Shown here: positions 24,308 to 34,530 of the stretch, one piece after another | Layout of the letters: every line of letters starts with the position of its first letter | Position numbering within the stretch: position 1 is the stretch's first letter | From: Neoechinorhynchus agilis | Lineage: Eukaryota > Acanthocephala | NCBI GenBank assembly: GCA_051530055.1 | Contig: CM121341.1 | Location: 17,732,001-17,796,000 of the forward strand | Direction of reading: 5' to 3' | DNA: 64,000 nucleotides | Made by a program: the position numbers and the translations under genes | Notes under the pieces: generated by a model | The model's database searches: none | Told to the model about the DNA's origin: nothing | What the model saw: the letters and a program-made list of their open reading frames with translations, nothing else

Positions 24308-24792
24308 GAAAATAATAAATCAATGTCTATTCTTCTCATCATAAAAGAACACATGAACAACTTTACAAAAATAAAGTTTTGAGTGTTTTTAGGACGTCCT
24401 ACCGATCTCTTGCATCAGAGAAGTGATTAAATCACGGCTGTATGCCTATAAAAGAAAATAAGCCGAAGAAGGGGCATTCTAAAAACACTGAATCAATATA
24501 ACCGGCTTGCCAATAAATATTAAAGAAATAAAGATTTGAGTTGAATACGGCGAAAGGAGCTACAAAGTTTCCGCTAACACGTACTAGGAATTTATGAAGA
24601 TGCCAGCGGCTCGTGCCATTGACAAAGTTAAGCCCAATTTCGCTTAATTGCAAAATTATTTTTAGTCGAGCTTTCAATAAGATTGATAAAATGCCATAAG
24701 CGTTCCTACAGTAAGAAAATCCAGCCTGAAATTCAATTTTTCCTTCATTCATCTTGTCCATTACGATTTGTTTATTTTGACGGAAACCTCTT

Positions 24793-25278
24793 ATGCGATT
24801 GATACATCTTAGCAAGAACAACGAAGGCAAGAGTCGGAAACCCGTGTTTTCCAATGATCCAAAGCTCGAATACTTATTTGTTTTGCGACAATGTATCCTA
24901 CGGTTCTGGTATCTATCCCACGAACCATTTGCATCACCTAGTCCATTCGCTAAGCTGATTAACTCGATGCTGTTTTTGGAGAGGATGGACGTTATTCTAC
25001 ACTTAAGAGCTTCACAATCAAAAAGGATAGAAATGGACAAAATCGAAATGCCAAACGTGGCCACGAATACTGCTTCAGGTAGTGGAAATAACGATTGGTG
25101 GCAGGTTGAGACGGATGCAATCGAATCAAAGGACTTGGCTAATTCTTTATCCAAACTTGCTGCAGGCTCCGAATTCGTTATTGAAGACAAGCAAAACGAG
25201 AGCTTAAATCAAAATAAAGTGAGCTCGTTCGAAAAGCTTTTTGAAGATTTATACGAGTTGGAAAAGCGCTACACGTAA
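24793..25278 (+). CDS. Unrecognised acidic protein, 161 residues
   Basis: ATG at 24793 is preceded in frame by a stop, so the frame is self-contained. The first half is hydrophobic-mixed (LEYLFVLRQCILRFWYL), and the second half is acidic and helix-like (NDWWQVETDAIESKDL; SSFEKLFEDLYELEKRYT at the end). The opposite strand is also open for 252 codons over this interval. I prefer the plus strand because its composition is that of a soluble protein, while the minus product is Phe/Leu-rich and structureless. No family recognised. Confidence 0.5.
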   Translation: MRLIHLSKNNEGKSRKPVFSNDPKLEYLFVLRQCILRFWYLSHEPFASPSPFAKLINSMLFLERMDVILHLRASQSKRIEMDKIEMPNVATNTASGSGNNDWWQVETDAIESKDLANSLSKLAAGSEFVIEDKQNESLNQNKVSSFEKLFEDLYELEKRYT

Positions 25279-25441
25279 TAACTTTAAGTTTTAAAAAATT
25301 ATAGACTTCGAACAGATGAATTTGGGTTGAATGAATTGTGATAGATGATATAATTTTGAGCGGAGTATCCCATTTTCTCAGTTGCTTCTGTTGCAGAACG
25401 AAAGAAGTTTTGTTCCTTGTCCTTTCAAAATACAAAATTCT

Positions 25442-26902
25442 ATGATTCCGGCTGGGACAAGATCGCAAATGAGCGTTTTTCGTTCAATGAGTAGCCGGGT
25501 GTCGGCCAGTATTGTTGCTGGCGAGACCAATAGGCAATCAAAAGTCGCCGTAATAACACTTAGGAAACCAACCGTTGACGTTCATACTTTAAGACGCGTT
25601 TAGATCAAAATGTGATTGAATTAATGAAACTTATAAAGTTACCTAAATATTGGAATCTTATAAAATATACAAATTATAATTCAACTTGCAAATTTAATTA
25701 GCTTAATCCTCGTCTTAAAACTATTATCACATCAGTGTTTAGAGTAAATTGAAAGCCGCTTTCAATTTATTTCAGAGTTCACCAAAAGTAGGTGAAAAAT
25801 ATATAATATTAGATGTTTTCGTACCATAGATTTCTCATTTCGAATGTCTTATTTAAATGGTCAAATATGGAATATTTTCCGGCATCAGCGCTAAAATTCT
25901 GTTTTTATAATGACCTATCAATTTAACTAATTTTATCTTTAAATTTTGAATGGTATTTAACAATCTGTATCTCAAGTTCATCCGCAAACGTTTATTTAGC
26001 TTTTGGCGGTATTTTATATTGCTTAAATTGCCGTTATGTTTTCTATCGACATTTTCATTCATTTCTTTATTAGCATAGAGAAAACTACCGTTTTAAATAG
26101 TATATTTCCGATAGTAGATCCAGAAGTGAAAGCAACTGCTTTTATATTCTCGCTAAAAAATCGGTAATGTTCGTGAAAACCACGATTCTATGAAGATTAA
26201 ATCCACTTTATTTTATCAGAATGCGTCAAACAAGATCTTTCATCGCTGTGGAGAAATGTAACCAAGCAAGAAAACATAAAAGCGATTGTTTTGACAGGAC
26301 GAATGAAAATATTTTGCGCTGGACTCGATAGTCGATCACCTTTATTGGAAAAGAGCGCAATCACGGAAGCAGATATTAAATCAGAAGCCAATCTTCTGCA
26401 CGAATGTTGGAAGGACTTGCGAGCATCTCTTAAACCGAAGCTAAGCATTGCTGCCGTCAACGGTAAAGCACTCGGAGCTGGTTTTGAACTTGCTCTGCTT
26501 TGCGACATGATTGTTGCAAGTCCCAATGCACAATTCGCCTTCCCTGAAATCACGAAACATGGATTTATTCCAGGATTTGGAGGAATTAGTCAACTGTGTG
26601 CTCGTATTGGATCATCTTGCAACTGTCTGGATATCATATTGTCGGGTGATATCATAGGAAGTGACAAGGCTATGAGCATTGGACTGATAAATAGGGTCAT
26701 TGATGAAGTGGATTGCACGGAATTTCAGAACAAAAGCGTTGAGTTCGCTCAGCGTGTTAGCAATTCCCGAGATCTTGCGGTGGACGCTGCAAAAGCAATA
26801 ATTGATCGTTATCAGCAAATAAGAAGTGAGGATTGTTCTTCAATAGAACATGATTGGTTCGTTCGCTGTTTACTCGAAAAACAAAAGACTTCTAGAAGTT
26901 GA
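25442..26902 (+). CDS. Enoyl-CoA hydratase/isomerase (crotonase) family protein
   Basis: A crotonase-fold enzyme, probably of mitochondrial fatty-acid oxidation (enoyl-CoA isomerase or hydratase). The first exon, from about 25442, begins with an Arg/Ser-rich presequence-like stretch and then KVAVITLRKPTVDVHTLRR, the family's opening strand. After an intron of about 0.6 kb the frame resumes near 26220: ENIKAIVLTGRMKIFCAGLD, then SIAAVNGKALGAGFELALLC (oxyanion-hole loop), then FAFPEITKHGFIPGFGGISQ. The stop is TGA at 26900. The Glu in FPE is a position often catalytic in hydratases. The exact splice pair was not resolved, and a small middle exon is possible. Isomerase versus hydratase activity cannot be decided from sequence alone. 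Confidence 0.75.
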
Positions 26903-27342
26903 GTGACCCACAGACTCCGTTATTTGTCAAAGGTATCTCTTCGACTTTATATCTTTGCAAAATCCCATACTTTTACTTGAATTTAATTATAATTTGTCCG
27001 TGGTACGATTAGACAAATTCAAGACGTCTAGATAAGCGGCGAATGCCAACCTTCGAAATCCTGCTTAACAAAGGTCATTAAATGCCTTTTCGAAAAATAC
27101 ATGCAATCATTCTGTATCGGCCATAAGCATTAAGCAAAGTCTTTTAAAAGTTGCCAAAGGCGCCTAATAACTAATAAAACGTAACTTAATTTTAAGACGA
27201 TTCCTCCAAAATTCTCGAAATTTCATACTCGTTTAGCTCAGAAGGGACAAGATTTCAAATCTTCAAACGCGTAAGTGGTAGATGATTCAGCAAGCCGTTG
27301 TGCGCATGCAAAATCATAAAATAATTTTAGAGTATCTTTAAA
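26903..27342. other. Intergenic, nothing recognised
   Basis: No prodomain-like exon for the downstream convertase was found here by eye. Confidence 0.45.
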
Positions 27343-29028
27343 ATGCTAATAAATAACATAATTACCGCTTACATTCTATCCGAATTCGACTTTATAAAAA
27401 TAAGGCCATGGTTTCGACGTTTCAATGATAACAAATGGCCAGAAAGTTGGCATCTCCATCGATCCGGATTTAGCATTGAACGAACTTGGAAGCTCGGTTA
27501 CACTGGGAAAAATGTGGTAATTGGCGTTGTGGACGAAGGGATCGAAATAGATCATCCGGAATTGAAAGACAGCATTTTAACATTGATTCCCTATCCCACT
27601 TTATACAGCAAACATGGCACTGCATGCGCTGGCATAATCGCTGCAAAACCGAATAATATGTTTTGTACTGTTGGAATCGCTTACAATTCGCGATTGGTTG
27701 ATTTTAATATAAATGCCAAGCATAGGGGCAAATTAAACTTTAACGAATCACTGGAGCAAAGTTTTGGATTAAGTGGCAGTCTTGCAGTTTACTTCAAAAG
27801 GGCGAAGTAGACAGCCAAACTGTAGGGTTTGCATACAATATTGATTTTACTTAGTTTTAAGCGCAAAAGTTTTAAGAATTTCACATGAGTATTCCGCTAT
27901 ATTAACCGACTTTTCTTGTCAATTTCCAAACTGCTCGACTTTTAATGAACTGCTGCCGTAAATTCCATAGTGGACGTATACAGCACTTCATTCGGTGATC
28001 AAGATGATGGAAAAACCGTACAGCATAGAAGCGGGCTAATGGAAGCAATGTTAGCCAATAACGCCAAGCTCGGTCGAAATGGCATTGGATCGTCTTTTGT
28101 AGTTCCCGCGGGTAACGGTGGTTTTAGATTTGATCACTGCTCAGTCGATCGAATGGTAAACTCCATTTATTCGATTGTAGTTGCAGGTATTTTAAAGAAC
28201 CGTTCAACGCCGAAATTCGCTGAGAGATGTGCTTCAATCATGACAAGCGCTTTCACGGGCGATGGCACTTCCAATGGCATCGTTACAGCGGGACCGGATG
28301 GAACCTGCAATACTAATTTTTATGGTACTTCGGCGGCTGTTCCAATGGTTGCGGCGATCATCGCACTGGGTTTAGAGGCAAATCGGAATTTAACGTATCG
28401 ACAGATTCAAGCTCTGATTGTTGTGTCATCGAAGAAACCTTCAGAGGAAAAATACCAAGCTCAAAAATACGCTTGGTGGAAAAATGGGGCTGGATTGTGG
28501 GTTAGCGATTTGTTTGGATATGGAGTTTTAAATCCTGAATTATTTGTACGCAACGCTATATATTTACGCAACAAAACTTCGCCAGAATTGCATTTATGCA
28601 ACGTTCCAATCAACCATTCCGATTTCGAAACCGTAGGACCGAATACTTTCAAAAAGTCTAGAATTTGTACACGAGCATGCGAAGAAACAAATTCCGCTGT
28701 AGTCAAATTGGAACACTTAGTTTTAGAAGTGAGTATCGTGCCAATGAGTTCGCGGCCGAGTCGAAGAGGAAAGTTGGCAATTGAAATCAAATCCCCTCAA
28801 CAGCGCCCGATTTGGATTCTTGGATCCCGTTTAAATGATGACGATAGAAGCCAAGGATTTCGGAATCAGTCATTTACTTCAGTACTTCATTGGTTCGAAG
28901 ATCCACGAGGGTGTTGGGATATTTCTATCGTTAATTTGGATTCGAATGGCTGGTTTGTGATACAAAGAATCAGCTTAAAGTTTTTCGGAGTAAACAATTT
29001 AGCTTCAGAATACTTTCAATTGATCTAA
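27343..29028 (+). CDS. Furin/kexin-type proprotein convertase (S8B), two visible exons
   Basis: A secretory-pathway serine protease that would cleave precursors at basic sites. Exon 27343-27772 encodes DNKWPESWHLHRSGF, WKLGYTGKNVVIGVVDEGIE (catalytic Asp) and KHGTACAGIIAA (catalytic His). A 198-nt intron (27773-27970) leads to DVYSTSFGDQDDGKTV, VVPAGNGGF (oxyanion Asn) and YGTSAAVPMVAAIIALGLEA (catalytic Ser). A P domain follows, from about LEHLVLEVSIVPM to VIQRISLKFFGV. The triad is intact. Two oddities: no prodomain or signal peptide is visible upstream, and the segment between the Asp and His motifs is about 20 residues shorter than in furin, lacking its acidic calcium-loop motif. It ends 20 residues after the P domain with no membrane anchor. 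Confidence 0.8.
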
Positions 29029-29188
29029 ATACTCTTGTGAGCGATCGTCCGAGGAACTTGCACTACTTCGAAATTTTCTAATAATTAATTATAATTTAGC
29101 TTGTTCATGATTTATTCGTTATAATCCCTGCTATGTTCATACGTCTAAATGACAACAAAGACGCTATAAAATTACTTTCGAAAATGTC

Positions 29189-29942
29189 ATGAATATGCCA
29201 CTAGTTTTACATTCTTTTCATAGCGCTGATATGAGTAATAAAAAGTATAAATCGGTTTGCTGTGCATTAAAACGTAAAAGTTTTGTAATGCACAAGTCCG
29301 CTCGCAAGGTTCTCAAGCATTTAAATAGATTTTTGAAGGATGCGGTACTCGTGGTCACTTACAACCATTCCGCGTACCACAAAAAAGAGATTACAGCAAA
29401 GCAGTTGCTTTACCGATGTTGCTCGAACACCGAAGATGAACACGAAGCGAGATTAGATGAGCTGTTAGAAGAACTCAATCTTCGGCAAATTAAAGTTCGT
29501 GCGGATGGTAACTGCTTCTTCAGTTCAGTTTGCGAAGCTTTGCGAGCGAAAGGCCTTGTTGAACGCGATATAACTCATTTCGATATCCGATTAAAATGTA
29601 TTAAAGAGTGGCGCGATCATCTAAAGCTGCGAATCTAAAAGCGTCCTGTCTCTTAGATTTGCAACAGTCGATCAATATACGCCATTTGTTGAAAATCTTG
29701 AAATAGATATCGATAACTTCAAGAAGGATAGATATTTTAACACAGATCTTGGGGATCTTCTGCCTCTGACAGTTGCAAACGCCTACAATATAAACATTGT
29801 GATTATTAGCTCGAACCCAAAATTTAAACAACCACTTTGTGTCAGTCCGAACGATCCAATGGGTAATCAGTTGGAATCAATATATCTCACTTTTATCGCG
29901 ATGGGTTGTGGCCATTATGATTACGCTGTACCCAAAGATTGA
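29189..29942 (+). CDS. OTU-domain cysteine protease (deubiquitinase-like), copy 1
   Basis: OTU proteases remove ubiquitin. Exon 29189-29607 holds the catalytic box KVRADGNCFFSSVCEALRA (Asp and Cys). A 49-nt intron (donor GTGGCG, acceptor TCTTAG) joins it to exon 29657-29942: FATVDQYTPFVENLE, NIVIISSNPKFKQP and the His box GCGHYDYAV before TGA. Together this makes a compact OTU domain of roughly 140 residues behind a basic N-terminal region (ALKRKSFVMHKSARKVLKHL). The donor is weak, but the same junction is required in the second copy at 63.4-64.0 kb. It lies 196 nt upstream of the Cys-rich membrane gene, in the same orientation and duplicated with it. Confidence 0.75.
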
Positions 29943-30511
29943 CAAAGTTTGAAAGAGACTAAATAAAGAAGGGACGTATGAAATATTCGCTGAAGCTGCT
30001 ATTTCAGTCAATTGGGCAGCGCTAAAATATGGAAATCAACTTTATAGACGCTTTGTTTAGTGTAAAATCGTCGGGCAACATTTGACTCTTTATTACAAAA
30101 TTCAGTTTTCCGAAGTAATACATTGAACGCCCAATTAAATGTTCAATTTTTACCGTGTTTGTTCAAAAGCCTTTCCTTGCATTAACCGTAAAATCGGACT
30201 TATCTTCTTTACAACAATATGTTATGTATTCACCATGGCAACCATTTCATTAATCTTTACACGCTGTGAATTTTCGATGAATACTGATTCTCGTGATGAA
30301 CATTTCCGCACAGTGAGTGATTCTTATGGAAGATGGTTCGCCGCGACTAAAGGACCAGGACTCTTTCCTGTGGACAACTCATGTTGCCTCGGTCATGTCG
30401 CCTGGCGGGCACCGTGCCATCTTCTGCCAATCAAAAAGGAGTGCCGTGTGACTAAATGCACTTTGGACGATTGCGGAAATTGCGAGGGGAGATATCGGAT
30501 TGTGGAATGCT
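29315..30511 (+). repeat. Inverted segmental duplication, copy 1
   Basis: This interval matches 64000-62804 on the opposite strand, with coordinates summing to 93315 and only a three-base indel. A handful of base differences were noticed over 1.2 kb. It covers most of the OTU gene, the spacer and the first half of the Cys-rich gene. The left end is set only by the edge of the window. Confidence 0.9.
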
Positions 30512-30723
30512 GCAGTCGCGACAGGAATCAACGAAGAATATCCGCCCATTTTCACAGTGAAATTAAACCGAGGGAAGCTCAAGTTTTCTGTAAGGAAAAA
30601 AGAAAACCGAAACGAGTACCAGGTCACTGTAATGGAGATGAACCAGCGAACGGAATGACGAATCATAATTGGAGAAAGCAGTCGAGAGAATGGTGTTCAA
30701 CTTGCGGGGCTGCTCAAAGATAG
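30139..30723 (+). CDS. Cys-rich type II membrane protein, copy 1
   Basis: 194 residues. A short basic N terminus (MFNFYRVCSKAFPCINRK) precedes one hydrophobic span (IGLIFFTTICYVFTMATISL), giving a type II topology with the rest outside. The exterior part has paired Cys (NSCCLGHVAW, KKECRVTKCTLDDCGNCEG, IVECC). After residue 124 the sequence departs sharply from copy 2: it is basic with single Cys (KREAQ-like, VFCKEKRKPKRVPGHCNGDE) and ends CSTCGAAQR. I do not recognise the family. No intron is needed. It is paired with the OTU gene in both copies. Confidence 0.65.
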   Translation: MFNFYRVCSKAFPCINRKIGLIFFTTICYVFTMATISLIFTRCEFSMNTDSRDEHFRTVSDSYGRWFAATKGPGLFPVDNSCCLGHVAWRAPCHLLPIKKECRVTKCTLDDCGNCEGRYRIVECCSRDRNQRRISAHFHSEIKPREAQVFCKEKRKPKRVPGHCNGDEPANGMTNHNWRKQSREWCSTCGAAQR

Positions 30724-31076
30724 GCGACCTTCACTCTTCGCCGATCCAATTAATTGAGTTTTTTATGAATATTTTTAATAAATTAAATTGTATGAAATTT
30801 TTGTTGCAATTTTTAATGGCAAATCCTTAAAATTTGATAATTTATTATTTCAACACGTCAAAAATTTATAAAAATTCTGACGGAAACAGAGTTACATCTT
30901 TATCCTCAATTCCCTTTCTGAATCGCATAGCTGATTCTCGGATAAAAATAGTTGGCTGCCCTGTGGTCATTTGTTGTTGTTGTTGTTGCGGCCAACCATT
31001 TTTTAGCGTTGGTTAAAAATTACGGATATGACGACCATCAATAATTTATTGCACACTCTTCACACCATTGTTTAAT
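30724..31076. other. Convergent intergenic region
   Basis: Non-coding; holds the 3' ends of the Cys-rich gene (AATAAA-like sites near 30775) and of the LEM gene. A (TTG)n run lies at about 30971-30985. Confidence 0.5.
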
Positions 31077-32645
31077 TTAAGGAAACGGTGGTCTATCGTT
31101 ACTTGGGGATCGTTGCAGAAAATAAAAAAGACAAATCACAACCGTTATCATGGCTACGAAGCGTCCAAGCATGACCATAAATTCAGGAACTACAAAATGC
31201 TCAGCCGAACTCGTCTCCATTACCTGTTGTTCACGCCTTTTGTTATTATTCCTTTCTTTTTGTCGATCTTCAATGTATCTGTTTATTGGGTTTCTACGTA
31301 GAGGACTACGACTTCTAACATCCTTGTGATATCCGTAGGGAACACGGTCGTCTGGTTCAATGTAAATACCGTTTTGAACTTTGTCGGGTGTAAACGTGCG
31401 ACTGATAAGGGGAGGTGGACTCGTTGTTAACGAGAAACTGTTAACGTCCGAAGTTCTATCCCTTGTTGTGGCTGCGTTCCGTTGTCGTGCTCTAGCGAGA
31501 ATCTCATCAACAGAAGGAATAGAAGACCGACATGGAAATAAATTAGTTTCCCCTTCATTTTGTTTTGGAACGCTTTTAAACAACGAATGATTTTCTTTCA
31601 CTTGTTCTTTAACGATTTTAGTTATCGGACGAGGAAGAGGTTCGCGGCCAATTGCTTCTCGTCTATCTTTTTTGTTGGACAACAGACTGCCTCTTACATC
31701 CGTCGGCCACGGACCATTGCCAATCTCAATAGACGGAGTTCGTTGTATAACCGGTTCTTGAGTCGATTTAAGGCTGGACTGACCTGGATAAATGTGAATG
31801 TCGCGAGTTGCTTCGAACAGCATTGACTGTGGATCAGTGCCGGTTGTTGAAGCTTGGAATTCACGAATAGAACACCATGGGTTCGTACCGGTATCTCGAG
31901 TGATCTCCACGGACTGTACCGCTGATTCTCGTGTTGCTCTTTCACCACTTATCCAAGGACTTGTTCCAGAGTCCCGAGTTGCTACTGCTTCGACTGTAGT
32001 TCTCAAATTCATGGGTCGTGGAAGTGAGGTTGAAACGTGAGATGGTGTTTCCTTTCGTTCCAATGACCATGGACTAGTCCCAACGTCACGGCATTCGATA
32101 GATGGTTCGACGCGGATTCGAGAACGGTTTGGAGTCCCCATTTCCTTGTTTACTGCAGTGAACTTTTTAAACTCACAAAGCACTTCCAATGAATTGTGCG
32201 ATGAAATATGATTTCTGAGCATTCTAAACTCATACTATACCCGCTGATTTAAATAAAAAAACCCACACCACAAAACTCTTCTGTACACGAGAAAAGTTCA
32301 CCGCTCTACAATATGACCAGCATCTTTATGAGTGACACTTTGCGACATGGACGTTTTCTCTGTACTTTTAACCTTGGATTTTATCGCCTCGTCCAAATAC
32401 TTGTTAACTCTTCTCTCACATAGCTTCCTTGTGGTAGCCGTAACGCTTCCACAGTCTTTTCCAATCCCCTTCAGAACACAAAACAGCTCTCGATCTGTCA
32501 ACCCAGCAGGGTCACCAGCCTCAACCAGTTTCTTATGAGCTGACACCAGATCATCCATTTCTTTAACCGAAGAGTCCGATGGATCCGCCTTCAACTCCCA
32601 AAGATCCATGTAAGCCGACAGTTGATGTCGTATTTTTCCGCTCAT
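31077..32645 (-). CDS. LEM-domain inner nuclear membrane protein (emerin-like)
   Basis: LEM proteins bind BAF and anchor chromatin at the nuclear envelope. Exon 1 (32645-32302) starts MSGKIRHQLSAYMD and carries a LEM motif at residues 49-85: LTDRELFCVLKGIG, then GSVTATTRKLCERRVNKYL. A 78-nt intron (32301-32224, GTGAAC...TTTAG) joins exon 2 (32223-31077). Exon 2 is largely disordered, with a repeated short motif of the form RDxGTxPW (CRDVGTSPW, TRDSGTSPW, TRDTGTNPW and weaker copies). Near the C terminus a single hydrophobic span (FVAMITVVICLFYFL) is followed by only 12 residues, making it tail-anchored as in emerin. The combined length is about 495 residues, longer than emerin because of the repeat region. 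Confidence 0.8.
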
Positions 32646-33065
32646 CTATCTGGACAACAACAAAAATGTCAACACATAAAGCGTTTAGATGAATCCAAAT
32701 CGTCTTTTTTTGAGGCTAGCTGACAACAACTAGAACATCAAACGCAAAAACAAAGAAATCCAAAATCTGCGCACAATCTTGAGATTTTTAATCTTAATAA
32801 AACACCTCAAATGAAACGCAATACACAAAAAAAGATTACAATCAAAATTTCCAGCGTTAAAAAACCCACGAAAACATAAAACTCAAAAACATATATAGCA
32901 GTTACGCCCGAACAGGTCCCATGACGAACAATAACGAACTTTTACGTATTTTTGATTTCTTTCTTACCTAGAGCGCGTATTAAAATATAATTGTACAATA
33001 AATCAATTATTGCCAATATCGTTATCGAGTTTCTTAGAAATTGGATGATTTTAAAATATGGAATT
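32646..33065. other. Intergenic, nothing recognised
   Basis: A-rich; promoter side of the LEM gene. Confidence 0.45.
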
Positions 33066-33190
33066 ACCCAGTAAATGATTATTTCGGTTAAAGACGTTCT
33101 GCGAACCTCGTCGGGTTCATCATCAATTTGTTTGTTCATTTACCGGGTGTAGACCTAAACAATAATTAAAGATCACATTCCCCGGTAACT
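33066..33190. repeat. Family A ribozyme element, rearranged and partly decayed
   Basis: Minus strand 33126-33093 reads TTGATGA, the GAACC/GGTTC stem II, then GCAGAACGTC in place of GAAACGTC, so the core is altered. To its right the plus strand has TTTACCGGGTGTAGACC and TCACATTCCCCGGTA, as at 22.1 kb. The two halves are again in opposite orientation. Confidence 0.55.
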
Positions 33191-33402
33191 TGCGTACAGA
33201 CGGTTTTAAAATATGTTCTTTACAACGCGTTCGGCTCTCAATACGAGACTAAAACACTACTTGTTTCCCAATAAGATTTAAGCCACTATCAGCGAATCGA
33301 CATTGCTTACGAAACAAAGTCTATTTAAGGCCACGTTCAATTGTAGTCTAAGATCGACTGCTCGTTCAATCGTTCGCCGATCCTTACAAGGTTTCACACG
33401 AC

Positions 33403-33581
33403 ATGGTAAGTTTTCTTTTGTCCAAACCCACAAAATGCTTTAATTTTCATCGCTGTCTCCAAAAATGCTGCTAATCTTTAATATTTCATATTTTTAGTGC
33501 TGCTTCGACGTTGGTGAAGACGTAAGCTGGTGCTGTATGTTTCCATTCTGCTTTCCATTATGCTGCCCTTGCTGCTTTTAA
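33403..33581 (+). CDS. Cys-rich micropeptide gene 1 (28 residues)
   Basis: Exon 1 contributes only the ATG (33403-33405) and is followed at once by GTAAGT. A 92-nt intron ends TTTTTAG, and exon 2 (33498-33581) reads CCFDVGEDVSWCCMFPFCF then PLCCPCCF and a stop. Ten of 28 residues are Cys and most others are hydrophobic. CTATTTAAGG at about 33320 could be a TATA box. The paralogue 0.8 kb downstream has the same intron position and the same GED motif, which supports a real gene. The CCxFxFC-type tail suggests a membrane-associated or metal-binding peptide, but no function is known to me. Confidence 0.65.
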
Positions 33582-33799
33582 TTAGTGGGATGGATAACTC
33601 CGGTGGCACTATTAGACGATCTTAAATCTGATGCCACCTTAGTTTCTTTAAGTTAAAATAAATGCTTCTTTGCATGCTCAATGGCCATTGTTTTGGATGC
33701 GGCCAACGAGTTCTCACGGGTTAATTGTGAGAGTTATAAAATTCAAAATAAATCATTTTGAAATTTAATCAAGAAGTTCATAAATAGGTTCTTTTCTAG

Positions 33800-33957
33800 C
33801 GCGTAGAAAAATTAAAATGATTTAAAAACATCCGATTGTTTTCGGCGAGGCACAATCTTGTATGCCTTTTTTGTTAAGATTGCTTGTAAGTTTTGAAATC
33901 CTCCGAAAACAATCGGATATTTTTTAAAATAGAATCATCTTAATTTTTCTACACGCA
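33800..33957. repeat. MITE-like inverted repeat without a ribozyme core
   Basis: The arms GCGTAGAAAAATTAAAATGA and TCATCTTAATTTTTCTACAC, continuing into ATCCGATTGTTTTCGG and its complement, are about 50 nt each. They enclose about 55 nt. It lies between the two micropeptide genes. Confidence 0.65.
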
Positions 33958-34213
33958 AAATAACAACCAGTTCAATTTATAATAAATTTCAACTCGAGAT
34001 TATGATCACCACATCCACATTTTAAAGTTTATAAATGACAAACAAATTCTTAACTACCTTAAATATCGAACCGTGAACACTTTCAAAGCATGTCATTAGT
34101 CATACGTGGTGTTGAGTGTGCGAAAAGGTTGTATTTAAAGAAGCAGTTAGTTTTACCTATTGCTATCAACTCGTCTTAATTTAACGTTATAAAAAGTTGA
34201 AATCATTTGGAAA

Positions 34214-34530
34214 TGGTGAGTGACTCAAATTTGAATACACAAAAAGTCACAGGGTTTTTTGTTGAAAAAATAGAGTATTTGGTTAAGATCGAGTTTAATT
34301 TTTAAATTTCATTCGTTCAATTTGAGCAATCTGGAATTGCTTTTGAAAAAATTTCGGTTTACTAAATAATGTCTAATTTTAAAAAACGTCTCTTTTTGTG
34401 CTCGATTTAGTTTTAGAAAAAAAATAAAGTCGTGCATAACAATTTTAATGTTTAGTGCTGCTTTGACATTGGTGAAGACACGAGTTGTTGCTGTTTTCCA
34501 TTCTGCATCCCAATATGTTGCCCCTGGTGA
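34214..34530 (+). CDS. Cys-rich micropeptide gene 2 (25 residues)
   Basis: ATG (34214-34216) is followed directly by GTGAGT. A 239-nt intron ends ATGTTTAG, and exon 2 (34456-34530) reads CCFDIGEDTSCCCFPFCIP then ICCPW and TGA. It is a tandem paralogue of the 33.4 kb gene, sharing intron position, the CCFD[VI]GED start and the Cys spacing. The last residues differ (CCPW versus CCPCCF). A TTATAAAAAG box lies about 25 nt before the ATG. Confidence 0.65.

Noticed and set aside
24432-25190. 252-codon minus-strand frame
   Set aside because: It overlaps the acidic plus-strand frame 24793-25278 almost completely and its product is Phe/Leu-rich with no motif. Judged a shadow.
29608-29656. Reading the OTU frame break as a pseudogene frameshift
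   Set aside because: The same junction with GT and AG is kept in the second copy, and both catalytic boxes are intact on either side, so an intron is the simpler explanation.
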